Positions 21,066 to 32,221 of a stretch of 64,000 nucleotides of DNA are shown one piece after another. The notes below the pieces were generated by a model. It saw only the letters and a list, made by a program, of their open reading frames with translations, did no database searches and had not been told where the DNA came from. The stretch is taken from assembly GCA_049487715.1 (NCBI GenBank), contig CP150556.1, positions 682,001 to 746,000 on the forward strand, written 5' to 3'. The translations under genes and the position numbers were made by a program. The first letter of the stretch is position 1; every line of letters begins with the position of its first letter. Source of the stretch: Pycnococcus provasolii. Taxonomy: Eukaryota > Chlorophyta > Pseudoscourfieldiophyceae > Pseudoscourfieldiales.

Positions 21066-22742
21066 ATGGTCGACCACGTCGACCTGGGCATGGCGCAGCT
21101 CGCATTCATGTACCGATGTCGTGTACAACAACAGCAGGTGTGTTCGTCCACACCACAGCAGGACCTCTTAGCCCAGGACCAGCAGGACCTCCTGCACCGC
21201 CTGCCCGACGACGTGCTCGTGGACGTGCTCCGACGCGTGCCGCCAGCATCGCTCGCGAACGTCGCGTGCGTGTCGAGACGAATGCACGCGGTGCTTGGCG
21301 CCAAAACGGGAAACTCGTGCAAAGACCTTCGGTCCATGGCAAGCATGGGAAACGACGTGTGGAGAGCATCCTTGCTGGCGTCTCGCGCCGTGCTGTCCAA
21401 GAGAGAAATGAAGGCTGTGGGATACCACGAGGCGGCAAGACTCGACGACGCGTGGCGCAGACACAGCCCGACGGGACGCGCGAGTCTCGCGACAAAGACG
21501 AGGCTAGCCGCCTCGCCAGACGCCGAGGGCGCTCTTCTGTGTGGTGGAATCAGCGTAAAGGTCATAGACGGAGCAGCGAGAGGGAGCGTGCGCGTCGTCG
21601 CAGCCATATCAGAATCTCGCATCGTCGGCAGATTACCAGGCAAGTCGCGCGTGCGCATCGTTTCCGCGGAGGCGGTCGTGCCGTCGTCGCGCGACCACAC
21701 CTCACCTCCTGCTTTTGAAACGATCAGAGACGTGTCGCTGCCAACGCCCGTGCGCACGAACGTGCGTGGCCCGTTTGGCGACCGCGCCGTGCAACTCACG
21801 CACGACGCGTCTACCTTGGCAAACACGATACTGACGTCGAACGGAAAACTTCACGTCCGCGTGCACTCCGTCACCACGCCAACGCAGTCTCCACTATGGG
21901 ACGCGACGATCGAGGATCCGCGTGCGGGCGGCGCGCCCGCCGTGCCGTACAGCCTCGCGCATGCGAGCTACGGTCTTGCGGCACTTGGGCTGTCCGGACG
22001 ACGCGTGGCGGTTGCCACACCGCGAGGCGTTGCGGTCGTCGATGCTGATGCATCAGGTACGGGGGCGGCGGCAACCATCTTCGATGGAAGGGCAAATGCG
22101 CGCGAGCGTGCTGCCGCGCTGCCAGCATTCACCGCGACGTGTGCAGCCGTGGGCGAGTACGACAGCGCGTTCGGGTGCATTTCCGTCGCGGCGGGCTCGA
22201 GCCGCGGTTTCGTCGATCTGCTTGACGCCGACGCGGAAAAGGTGGTAGGAACATTCATAGGCAGCTGCAGCTGCGCTGTTTCGTGCCTGTCTCTCGGCGT
22301 TGCCGCGACGGATTCCGCGCCCACCCCGCTATCATCTTGCGTATTTGGCGGATTCGCGCACCGCGAGACGAATGCTAGAGGAAACGGACATGCGCCCGCT
22401 GTTTTTGTTTGGGATGTTCGCAGCGGGGATCGCGTCGCGATGCTCCCTTGTCCTCGCCGCGGACGCAGCGCCGGTGCGGTGGAGGCTGTGCACCACGAAG
22501 GCTCTCGCATGCTGGCGGCGGCGGAGGGCCAGCTCGTGGCTTTTGATTGCAGAACGTGGAAACCTTGTTGCAAGCCGCGTCACATCGTCGAGAATGCGGC
22601 TGGTCCGATTTGCATCGACCTGTCTTTTTCCGCGCGTGCCTTGGCTGTTGCGACGCACGAGATGCTCGCTCCTGAGCATGGCGCAAACGCGTACGGCGGC
22701 CCTCACGAGAGCTTTGACTTGCACGTGGCGCCGATTATTTAG
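21066..22742 (+). CDS. F-box protein with beta-propeller-like C-terminus
   Basis: A 558-residue protein from ATG 21066. An F-box (LHRLPDDVLVDVLRRVPPAS, then VACVSRRMHAV) lies at about residues 42-75. The rest, about 470 residues, contains repeating beta-strand patterns such as VFVWDVRSGDRVAMLPCPRR and FVDLLDADAEKVVGTFIG that resemble a WD40-type propeller. F-box proteins link substrates to SCF ubiquitin ligases through SKP1, with the propeller usually binding the substrate. The target is unknown. The start codon lies only 53 bp from the transposon end, so the element sits in the 5' UTR or promoter. The frame is open upstream into the transposon terminus but has no ATG there. Confidence 0.8.
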   Translation: MVDHVDLGMAQLAFMYRCRVQQQQVCSSTPQQDLLAQDQQDLLHRLPDDVLVDVLRRVPPASLANVACVSRRMHAVLGAKTGNSCKDLRSMASMGNDVWRASLLASRAVLSKREMKAVGYHEAARLDDAWRRHSPTGRASLATKTRLAASPDAEGALLCGGISVKVIDGAARGSVRVVAAISESRIVGRLPGKSRVRIVSAEAVVPSSRDHTSPPAFETIRDVSLPTPVRTNVRGPFGDRAVQLTHDASTLANTILTSNGKLHVRVHSVTTPTQSPLWDATIEDPRAGGAPAVPYSLAHASYGLAALGLSGRRVAVATPRGVAVVDADASGTGAAATIFDGRANARERAAALPAFTATCAAVGEYDSAFGCISVAAGSSRGFVDLLDADAEKVVGTFIGSCSCAVSCLSLGVAATDSAPTPLSSCVFGGFAHRETNARGNGHAPAVFVWDVRSGDRVAMLPCPRRGRSAGAVEAVHHEGSRMLAAAEGQLVAFDCRTWKPCCKPRHIVENAAGPICIDLSFSARALAVATHEMLAPEHGANAYGGPHESFDLHVAPII

Positions 22743-22993
22743 TAAGCTTAAGTTAAATTTATTACGAGTACTCTATATTTTCTAGAAAAAAACAACAGTT
22801 TTTTGTTTTATCCATAGATTTACGCAACAAATTGTTTACGTTGATTGTTCACTTACAAAACAGGAACCTCGGTCGCTTCGGTCGGTGCCTGGCCGTCGAA
22901 ATTAGTCTCCCCAGCACGCGACGCTGCCGTCACGACGAAGCGCCAACGAGTGGTGGCAACTGCTGAGGTGGATTTTTCCCTCTCAAGCGAGAC

Positions 22994-23013
22994 AGGGTTA
23001 GGGTTAGGGTTAA
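22994..23013 (+). repeat. Short (TTAGGG)n tract
   Basis: About three units of GGGTTA, 67 bp before the start codon of the URB1-like gene and in its sense orientation. Confidence 0.9.
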
Positions 23014-23079
23014 GGGTGAGGGGATTTTGGCCCCCGCTTCTGGTTCCCCTTTCCCGGCGGAGAACTGGACAAGTAACTT

Positions 23080-23265
23080 ATGGCGGGCACGCTCCAGCCA
23101 AATCAAGCCGTCACGCACGATGCCTCGGACGTCGTATCCCTCACGCCCGCCTCCATCCTCCTCGGCCTGCGCTCGCGGTCCTCCTCAGCCTCGCGCTCCG
23201 CCGCTATCCACATAAGACAACTCGCGCGGGCAGCACTTCGTAGCAATGCGCCGCCGACATCTGCA

Positions 23266-23302
<37 letters not shown>

Positions 23303-26300
23303 ATAACAATGACGACGGCGGCGGCGATGCGCTGATTTCGGAAGCTCTCCTCGTGTCTTCGGCGGTGCTCGGTGCGAAGTCGGTGGGACTGTCACACGCA
23401 CTCAAGCAAAGTGCGCAGGAGAGACAAGTGCCGGTGACGCTGCGCGCGGTGCTGCTGGGCGAGCGCGCCGCGGCGGCGTTCGCCGTCTTCTTCGACAGGC
23501 ACGCGCTGAGCGCTGATGCAGATACCGCCAATCTCGCCCTTTGCGCGGTTGCAGATGCGCTTACCGTTGATGACGTCGCCGAGGAGAAGCCTGACTCTGC
23601 GGCTGACGGTGCGGTCGTCGCGAGCGTGTCAAATGTCGCGGACGCCATCGCACACGCACTCGTCGTGCCGCTTGCGGATGGCACGCCGCCGCGCGTGCGT
23701 CGCCTGCTCGCAAACGCGTCGAGCGCGAGCGGCGGTGGAGATGCAGTGGCAACCGCCACCCTGCTTGTGCTTGCTGCGATTGCGAGGCGTTGCGCGTCTC
23801 CCGCGCGCCGCGACACGCTCGCTCACCTGCTAGACTGCCTGGGTCCTCCACAACGACGAACTCCCGGAGGAGGAGGAGGCAGTAGCAGTCAGCCGACGAG
23901 TGGACTTGCCCCGCTCGCTCGAAAGATCTCGGCCCTCGCGGCGAGCTGGTTGAGCGAAGACGCGGGTGTGCCTCGGAGAGCTCTTGCAAGCCTCGTGGCA
24001 AGGGGCGACGCGAGGCACTTCACGTCGTCGCGTACCCTCGCGATAGCCAGCGCGCCGGCGGCGCTCGCATGGCTGTCGGCAGCCTGCTGGCATGCCGCAG
24101 ATGCGCAGCAGCAAGCTGGAGACGGTGGGACAAGCTGGCGCCTGCTTCTCGCAACTCGTGGTGCTCTTAGTGCAGCCGCACCAGCACGCATTGCCGCGGC
24201 GGCACTGGCTCTTCCCCCGGCGCGGGACTCTGATGGCAAAAAAGGCGACGATGAGAAGCAGAATAATGAAGACAAGGACGACGACAAGGAAGACACAGGT
24301 GCTCGTCATGCAAAGCGCACGCGAACCACCAAGGATGCGGAGAAGGGTGCCGGTGACGCCGGTGGCGATAAAGCACCTCCGTCGCTTCCGCCCAAGGGTG
24401 TGACCAGCGCCGCGGCGTCAATGCTCTCATCCGTTGCAGATGCCGTGCGCAGCGTCCGTGCCTGCAACGTCCCTGCGAGATTGGCGTGCCACCTTGTCGA
24501 CGGCGCAGCCGTGGACAGTCTGGCGGCTGCCAGCGTACGAGGCGTAAGCGCGGATACGGCGGTGGCATTGCACGCGTGTCTGACAGACCCGGCTCTCGGC
24601 CTATGCAGGCATTCGTACGGCACATCGGACTTGCGCACTGTTGCAACGCGAAAGCTATTCCCGCCGCTGGCACGCATGCGCCCCGTGTCGGTGGAAGCTC
24701 ACCGCGCAGCGTGCATTGCGGCATGTCGTGCTGACGTGCAGCTCGCCTCAACCTTTGCCGCACATGCCGCGATGGGCCTGGGTGCGAGCTCAAACACCGC
24801 GTCGGCACTCGGTGGCGATGCTGTCGCCGCCCGAGCGTTTGTGCGCGGCGTTAGCCTGGTTCGGGAGCTGCATGCAGCATACGCGTACGCCTTGCGTGCC
24901 GAGAACGAAAGCTCCATGGCGGCGACGCCTTCTCATCTTCCTCCCCCGCCACTCGCACGTCCCACGCTAAGTCGAGCCCTGCAGTCGTCGCTCGTTCTGG
25001 TTCGCATTGCCGCGCTCGAGCATATAGCAGCCTATCTTGAATTCTGCATCCCGATCGAGGCTAGCACTGGAGACCCGGCAACACATCTGCGCGCACTTTT
25101 TCCAGATGCACAAATCATCATTCGCGAGGCGAGCGCGGCGAAATCGCTTCTGGCGTCGTCATCATCTGAGAAACTGCCCGATGACGCATTACTTCGCGCT
25201 GCAGCGTCGACATCCGCATGCAAGGTGCTGGCGCTGTGGCGATACCGCGACGCAGCGTTTGCCATGGCACACCGCTTCGAGCCGGTGTCACTGCTGACGT
25301 GGCGCTCATCGCCATCATCGGCCGACGCCGACGCTGCGGTCCCAGCGCTGCCTGCATCGTATCAAGGGCTTGCGCTTGCCGTTCTGCGTCTGGTGGTGGA
25401 TTGGGAATCCGCAGAGACCACAATCAAGCCCACATCCGCAAGTAGCCTAGGCAGTCTTGCAAGCACACAGCAGGGAACTGCGACAATCACAGCTCTCGCG
25501 CTGGATGTGATTGCCCCATGCGCTCCCCAAGCTGACGATCTTGCGATTCGCGCGCTCGCTCGCGTGATTGCACCTCCCGTTGGAATTCCAAGCTCGATCG
25601 TTGGCGAAGTGGCATCACAGCTGCAGGGCGCGATGTGGGAGGTTGCCGCATGGATTTCCGAACTGCGCGTAATGCGAGGCATGGATAGTTCTCAATGCCG
25701 TGCACTCGCCTCGTTCTTTGCCGAGGCTGTGGTTGCGAGCCGGCGCAATCCGGAGCGCTTCACGGGAACATCAGTCACGAGCGATTCCGGGTCGCACGAA
25801 CTCATCCCGCTGACGACGTGCGCGCTCGAGCGTCTGGGCAAGGCGCTCGGTTCCAAGGCGGCGGCAAACCGCGCCGCGGCTGTGGGATTGGTATGTGGCA
25901 TAGTGGTTCAGACTTCCGCAATAGCCACACGTGCACTCGGCCTTTCGCTTCCGTGGGCGAAGCGCGCGTCGCAGGATCTGGAGCAGCTTGCGCAGAAAGT
26001 GTCAGACAATGTTGAGGTTGCGGACGCCATCGCGTCGCCGCCAGGTCGGCTTCCCGTGACTGCACGAGCGATGCTGCGAGATGCTGCCCGTGTGCTCGCG
26101 CGTGGCGGTGCACGAGCTCCCACGGACGTTCCTGCCGCATCGCCAAATGTCGTGGCGCGCGAGTGGCCGGCTCAGGCGCACCTCCGCTTTCTGGACGGTC
26201 TTTCGGATGCCTGTGATGCAGACCGAGACGCGACCACATCTTCACTTGCGATGCGGAACGCAGAGTCTGCGCTCATCGGAATTCTGCGATGCCATCGCAA

Positions 26301-28266
26301 TGCGGCTGCTGCCGGTGACGTGCGGCGGCTGCATGAGGCTGAGCATGCTATCATTGCTTGCGCACGAGCATTGCCTCGTGCTGCCATTCGTTTGCCCAAG
26401 CACACGCTTCGCCTCTCCGTCGCCGCTCTCGAGTCCTTCGACGACCGAAGAGAGAGCGTTGCAGTGCACCGTGCGCTCCTGAATGCCCACCTCTCGGTGA
26501 TGCACGCCTCACTTGCGCATGCCGAGTCGCTCGTTCTATCGCATGGGATGCCCGTGACTGTGCGAAGCTTATTGAGCGTCGAGAATGTCGCGATCGATCG
26601 GCTTTCTGGGCTGGCAGATGCCCTTCGCGAGTGCGCGGATTCTGTGGAGGATGGTACATCGCATCGCAACCTACTCGAGGATGCAGCTCGCCTATTTGAC
26701 TTTGCAGCGGGGAACATGGTAGTCTCGGAGAATTCGCGGATTGCAGCTGCGAGTGGCACGTCGATGCTCGCCGAGGCGGTCGTGGCACGCCCGACCGCTC
26801 GTTGGTCGACGCTCGACTTGGACGACACGCTTTGGCGAAGTGTCTTTACGGCATGGAAGCCGCTTGCGGACAGCACACTCACCCTGCCGCGATCGATCAT
26901 GCCAACCAAGGTTCCTGGTAAGACTGAAATAATAGCGAAGCTTGCTACGGCGGCGTCAGCCGCAGCCTCGGATGCCACATGCAATTCGCGCGCTGTGCTC
27001 AGCACGTTAACGCCATGGCTATCGGAAGATGGCGAGATTTGGGCAGCTCTCGATGTCGAGGTACGACAAGAAGAGGGCACCTCAGCTGAGTGGGCAGCTC
27101 GCCTTCTTCGCCGCAGGACAGCATCGGCTGCCATGGGTTCACTCTGGTCTGACGCATTAGAGACTTGGCCCAAGGCAAGTACTGGCATGTCTGCCAATGC
27201 TGCCGATCCATCACCCTCTCGCTTGGCTGCACTGACAGCGCTCGAACATGCGTGCTCCGCGGCAGCCTCGCTTGCAAGGCGCGACCCCAGGTCTGCCGCG
27301 GGAGGCTGTACGACGGCTGCAGTGCGCGCGGTATCGCTGGCGTTGGAGCGACTGTACCGCGGCACTGGTAGCGCCTTGGATGCCAGCCTCCGTCGTGCCG
27401 CTCGTGCCGTGGAGGTGGCCAGCGAGGCAACGGCCGGAGGCCTTGCTTCATCTTCGTCTACACGTCCACGCTTCCGTGCTCTCGATGCACTCGTTCCATC
27501 TGCCGCGTCTCGCCTTGGACGTGCCGCTGACGTCGCATCGTGCAGCTTTGCGTTTCCTGCGCCTCGTGTGCTCTGGACGGCTGTCTCTGTTTTGACTGTT
27601 GATGCATCCACCGAACCTCTCGCGGAAGGTGGTGCGAGCGGACTTGCGTACGTTCCGTCAGATTCTCGCTTCGCATCTGCGCTGCGTACGCATCTGTCAC
27701 TTGACTGCGCCGTGGTCCTTCTTCACGCCGCCACGTGCGTGCTCGCAGGTCGCATGAACATTGAGAAGCTCTGGCACACGAATGTGCTCACGCTTGCGCT
27801 CGCGTCAACGTCGATGCGCGCACCCCATGAGGCGCGAGCAGCAGCCGCGGAGGTTCTTGGCATAGCGTGCGTCGGCCTACGTCTTGCGGGATTGCCGCAG
27901 CACGGAGATGCGAGTGCTACTCGTCATTTGCTGTCGTGCCAGTCGCACTCCTTCCAAGGGCGCGCGCAGCTCGAGCTGCTTCTGTCCAAGGCGATGGATA
28001 CGCTGCGTCGCGGCGCGGGCGTGGTACCCGTACGTGTCGCAGCCTACCTCGCGGAGTCTTGCCAGGCTCTTCGTGACCCACTCAGTCCCGCGTTTCGATG
28101 GGCGAATAAGTGGCTACTTGGTGCAAGCCCCTTGACGGATGTCGACCGACGTCGTTTCTTTGCAAGGCGCATGCTGAGTACGGACAGCCGAATGCGTCGG
28201 GCCGAGCGCGGCTGGATGCTCAAGGCGGAAATGCTTGCAGGCAGCCCGGGTGTGGTTGAAGTTGAT

Positions 28267-28298
<32 letters not shown>

Positions 28299-29181
28299 GG
28301 AGGGTGGTGAAAAGAAGGTCACCAGGAAGAGGAAGAGGAAGATGGAGGATCTGTCGCTTGTTGAAGATGGTGTTGCGATGGGTGCCATTCTTTCGCTTGC
28401 AGCAAGTGCGACGGCGGGCGACGCAGATGCACGCCTTGCAGCGGCGGCACTGCTGGCGGCACGCTGCACGTCGCTTCGCAAATGCACGGACGTTGCAGAA
28501 AGGGACGTTCGTGAGATGGACCTCGTGCGACGTGGTGCTATTAATGCGCTTGGAGTCCTGTCATCGTCTTCGCAGAAGGAGAAGGAGGAGAAGGAGGAGC
28601 AGGAGGATGGGCTGGATGACACGAGAGTTGGTCGTGACGAGGTTGGCGAGGATGTTGGTGCGCCGCCACGCATGGTTGCCACAGACGCGCTTGTTGATGC
28701 GTGCGCAGGTGCATGCACAGGCAAGAAGAAGAACAACGGTGGCTCGGAATTGCTTGGAATTATCTCTCGCGTCTCTCGTTCGTCATTCGATGCGAATGAC
28801 CGCACGTCACTTGCGTCGCTTGCACGCATTGCACAAGCCTCGGAGAGCTGCGAGAGCTGGAAGTTGATGCATGCAAATTTAGCTGGAACTGTCGCAAGGA
28901 GGCTTGCATCCGAGCCTGTTGATGGTGATTGCGACGACTATGTGAAGCTGGCGCATGATGCGGCGCGTTACGCGTCGTCATCTGGTGCGACGGATCGAGC
29001 GACGGCAAGTTCGATGGTGATTTTGACTGCACGTTCACGTGCTCTTCTTGCTCGCGACGACGACGATGATGTCGGCGGCATCGTGAGAGACATGGCAAAG
29101 GATGCAAGCCGCTTGCTTGAGGGAGACGACGCTGCGACGACATTGCCGGCATTGGCATGGTGCAAAGCTGTCAGTTTGTAA
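23080..29181 (+). CDS. URB1/Npa1-like ribosome biogenesis protein
   Basis: A 2033-residue, Ala/helix-rich, HEAT-like protein. The N-terminal part contains RHSYGTSDLRTVATRKLFPP and FPDAQIIIREASAAKSLLAS, similar in placement to the Npa1 domain (short-distance LPD...LL motif). The C-terminal part contains FRWANKWLLGASPLTDVDRR, then RRAERGWMLKAEMLAGS, matching the NopRA1/URB1 C-terminal pattern in which a terminal-exon helix pair ends in E-x-x-W-L-L. An acidic/basic linker with an Asp run (28264-28294) and KKVTRKRKRKMED resembles a nuclear/nucleolar signal. URB1/Npa1 binds early 60S pre-ribosomes with snoRNPs and box C/D RNAs. Alternative: another large armadillo-like scaffold. The identification rests on scattered motifs, not overall alignment. 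The gene is intronless, and a telomere-like tract lies 67 bp upstream. Confidence 0.55.
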
Positions 29182-29278
29182 GTGTAAATGTAGTATGTAC
29201 ATACTCTTTTGTTTTGTCAAAGAAAAGTTCCTTGTGTTGTTTTTACATACATACGTTACATGTTTTTATACATACATT

Positions 29279-29692
29279 CTAGAGTTCGTCGTTTCTGTTC
29301 CGTGTAGCGAGAAACTTGACTGGTTTCTTCGCGACGACGACGTGCATAGGTTTCACGTGTGCGTTGTTAATTTCCGTCGTGAACACGATCGCTCGTTCGA
29401 AGTCGTTGGCGTATCTTTGTGTATCGAATAAGGGTGCGTATTCCTTGCGCGAAAGAATTTTGTGCCTGGTTGTCTTTAGGAGACAGCTTCCTTTTTTCTG
29501 CTTGAGGTTGGGTGGGAGGTCTGATGTGGAGCACGGTGTTTGTGGTGGTGGCGGTGGTGGTGCAGGACTGGCGTGTGCGTAGAGCGCGTTGTTGATGATG
29601 AGTAGGATGAGGAGAGGTATGATTCCTACTAGTAGGCGCGTATTTGAGAAAGAATGGTGGAGTTTTTTTATTAATATTGGAGGAGTAAGAGT
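29279..29692 (-). CDS. Possible exon or gene fragment with GT41/OGT-like tail, no ATG
   Basis: An open frame of 137 codons plus TAG with no ATG. It opens after a TGA at 29693-29695. It begins with a hydrophobic segment (LLVGIIPLLILLIINNALYA), then a Pro-rich spacer (SPAPPPPPPQTPCSTSDLPP). It ends with YAPLFDTQRYANDFERAIVF and KPMHVVVAKKPVKFLATRN. The LFDTxxYxxDFERA pattern resembles the C-terminal end of bacterial/algal O-GlcNAc-transferase-like (GT41) proteins. The lack of ATG means either a spliced first exon (CTACTAG at about 29625-29631 is a possible acceptor) or a truncated copy. It converges on the URB1-like gene, about 97 bp away. Confidence 0.35.
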   Translation of the reverse strand, partial: TLTPPILIKKLHHSFSNTRLLVGIIPLLILLIINNALYAHASPAPPPPPPQTPCSTSDLPPNLKQKKGSCLLKTTRHKILSRKEYAPLFDTQRYANDFERAIVFTTEINNAHVKPMHVVVAKKPVKFLATRNRNDEL

Positions 29693-29695
29693 TCA

Positions 29696-30564
29696 CCATC
29701 GGAGAAGTCACGATGCTGCTGCTGATGATGATGCTGACAACATCACTAAGATGTGTTGCGGCCATCATAATCATCGTCAAGATGGCCGGCCTCATCATCA
29801 TCATCGTCATCATCAGAGGGAATGATGGAATGATGCAGAATAAGATCGCAAGGTATGTAGACTAGGATGATGGCGCGAAGAGGAAGGATCATACCAAATA
29901 GGGTGAGAAAACAAAGGGTTCGTTGGTATCCATAGTGGACCACCTTTGTTCTTCTGGTAAAACTTTAATTAGGCCCAGAGGTTGACGTTCTTGACCACCT
30001 TTCTTTTTTAGGACGTGCATCCGTGCCCTGTAAAGTTTCCCATCCACCACAAGGTTATCTTACATACACCATGAAGTGATCATGGAAGGGCGGCCGCAAA
30101 CACCTGCCGCCAACGGACAATTTACAACGGGGGCCCACAAGCCTGCTAACCCTAACCCTAACAAGATAACCCTAACCCTAACCCTAACCCTAACACCTAA
30201 GCTTAACCACCTCACCAAACCCCTAACGAACCCAACCCCTAACGAACCCAACCCCTAAAAAAGGAAAGCTAAGGTTAACCAAAAATCAATATCACAACGG
30301 AACCCCGAACTGCATCCATGGGTGCGGCCAACTCCTGGCTCTCAGGACTCTTCTGGCATCTGGGGAAGGGAAGGGAAGTCTTCTGCGAAAAGAAAAGGCT
30401 GCTTCCGGAATCCGGATCCCTCGCCTGGATTCCCAAACTGTGCCAGTCGGGGCTCGGGGAGTGGATAAACCCACAGCGTAGGTAGGGTACCCTACCAAAC
30501 CAACCAAACCACCGCCGACTGCCCGAGCTCTGCGCCACAGATATCACTCTCTGTCCTCGGTACC
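29696..30564. other. Intergenic region upstream of ALB3
   Basis: It includes a CATCAT-rich stretch (29713-29825) and the CCCTAA array listed separately. The small Met- or His-rich frames follow the simple repeats. No supported gene was seen. Confidence 0.5.
30145..30196 (-). repeat. Interstitial (CCCTAA)n array
   Basis: About seven CCCTAA units in two blocks separated by an AAGATA interruption. It is about 370 bp upstream of the ALB3 start, read as CCCTAA on the coding strand. Confidence 0.95.
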
Positions 30565-31986
30565 ATGGCGGTCTCTCTTCACCTCAGTGTCAGGGGCCTC
30601 GCACCTCTTTCTCTTCGTCCTCGTCACGCTCGTGTGGCTGCCCCTCCACTTCGTCGTCATGGTGCACGTGCTCCTCCCTCTCGTGCGTTGTTCAATGACG
30701 CGTTTGATGCTTCCAATGTGGCATCCGCAACTCTGCACTCATCAATAAACGTCATCGCCTCCTTGGCAGACGCCTCTTCTGCCATCCCGGTGGATGCCGC
30801 CGCTGAAATCCCTGAAAAACAGGGCGGGTTTCTCGTCGGACCGCTCGCGGATGTTCTCGAAGGTATGCTCAAACTTATCGACGGAGGACTCGACGCCGTC
30901 GGCGTGCCGTACTCGTACGGATTCTCCATCATCGCGCTCACGATGATTGTCAAGCTCGCGACGCTGCCGCTGACGCGAAAGCAGGTGGAAAGCACGCTCG
31001 CCGTGCAGAAAATTCAGCCGCTCGTCAAGGACCTGCAGGCGAAGTACGCCGACGACCAGGAACGCCTGCAGATCGAAACGGCGCGACTCTACCGCGAGGC
31101 TGGCGTCAACCCGCTCGCAGGGTGTCTGCCCACACTCGCCACGCTTCCCATCTGGATTGGACTGTACCGAGCACTCACGAACGCCGCCAACGAAGGCATC
31201 CTCACCGACGGCTTCTTCTGGATCCCCTCTCTCGGCGGTCCCGTCTCCATGGCTGCGCGTAACGACGGTAGCGGAATGAGCTGGCTGTTCCCGTTCGAGA
31301 ACGGCGCGCCGCCCATCGGGTGGCACGATGCAGGCGCATACCTCGTGCTGCCGGTGCTGCTGACGGTGTCGCAGTTCGCCACGCAGAAGCTCATGTCGCC
31401 GCAGACGCAGTCCGATGACCCGGCACAGCAGCAATCGCAGGCCATCCTGAAGTTCCTGCCGCTGATGATTGGGTACTTCTCGCTCAACGTGCCCAGCGGC
31501 CTGACGCTGTACTGGTTCATCAACAACCTGCTGTCCACCGCGCAGCAGGCATACCTGAAGAGCGCCGCGCCGGATAGCGAGAGCGTTCGTGCCGTCGAGG
31601 GTGCGCTGAACACGTACGACATCAACGCCGCCCCGTCTGGCGCGCTTGGCGACAACGGGCCGCAGGTGATTGACGCGCCGGTGACTCGCGTCGACGACTC
31701 GGGTGCTCCGAAGCGAACGGGAGGACCGCCAAAGCCGAACCGAGGCGCAAAGTTCCGTGCGCGCAAGGAGGCGGAGGCAGCGGCGAACGGCGCTTCGTCG
31801 TCCGCAGGCGGCGAGGAGAGCCAGGAGAATGGCGCGGCTGTTCCAGTGGAGGTGGTGGAGGCGGAGAGCGTGGCGGTTGCCGCGTCCGCGGGTGCGGCAG
31901 CATCCAGTGCATCAGATGGCGACGACAGCAGCGAAGACCAGTCGTCGAGCCGTCGCAAGGGACGCAAGGGACGGCGGCGCCGTTGA
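30565..31986 (+). CDS. ALB3: ALBINO3/YidC/Oxa1-family thylakoid membrane insertase
   Basis: A 473-residue protein that inserts light-harvesting and other proteins into the thylakoid membrane with cpSRP. About 60 Arg/Ala-rich residues form a transit peptide. The family core has helices near residues 112-133 (YGFSIIALTMIVKLATLPLT), 188-210 (PTLATLPIWIGLYRALTNA), 255-275 and 290-325 (LPLMIGYFSLNVPSGLTLYW). The amphipathic linker KQVESTLAVQKIQPLVKDLQ follows helix 1. The C-terminal stromal tail is Ala/Ser/Glu-rich and ends in a basic cluster, SSRRKGRKGRRRR, resembling the positively charged motifs through which ALB3 binds cpSRP43. The start ATG sits in a favourable ACCATGG context. It is intronless. 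The plastid rather than mitochondrial paralogue is favoured by the transit peptide and tail. Confidence 0.93.
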   Translation: MAVSLHLSVRGLAPLSLRPRHARVAAPPLRRHGARAPPSRALFNDAFDASNVASATLHSSINVIASLADASSAIPVDAAAEIPEKQGGFLVGPLADVLEGMLKLIDGGLDAVGVPYSYGFSIIALTMIVKLATLPLTRKQVESTLAVQKIQPLVKDLQAKYADDQERLQIETARLYREAGVNPLAGCLPTLATLPIWIGLYRALTNAANEGILTDGFFWIPSLGGPVSMAARNDGSGMSWLFPFENGAPPIGWHDAGAYLVLPVLLTVSQFATQKLMSPQTQSDDPAQQQSQAILKFLPLMIGYFSLNVPSGLTLYWFINNLLSTAQQAYLKSAAPDSESVRAVEGALNTYDINAAPSGALGDNGPQVIDAPVTRVDDSGAPKRTGGPPKPNRGAKFRARKEAEAAANGASSSAGGEESQENGAAVPVEVVEAESVAVAASAGAAASSASDGDDSSEDQSSSRRKGRKGRRRR

Positions 31987-32221
31987 TCAGTGACCAAAAT
32001 TGTGCTTGTGTGATTGGGACAAACGCTATCTTTTGTCTTTTGTGTTTGGGTTCTTCTTTCATTTTTTTTTTGAAACTAAAGGTTCCTTTACTTTTTCTTT
32101 CATTTGAAACACCACCTTCTTTGCATCATCACCTTTGACACACCAAACGGGGGCCGTCAGAGTAATAAACAAAAGGAAAATGTCCCAAGATGAAATTCCT
32201 TGCAAGGAAGGGTCTATGTAT

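Noticed and set aside
30060-30258. Small frames on both strands around 30.1-30.3 kb
   Set aside because: They are translations of CCCTAA repeats (NPN, TLTL, VRVRV).
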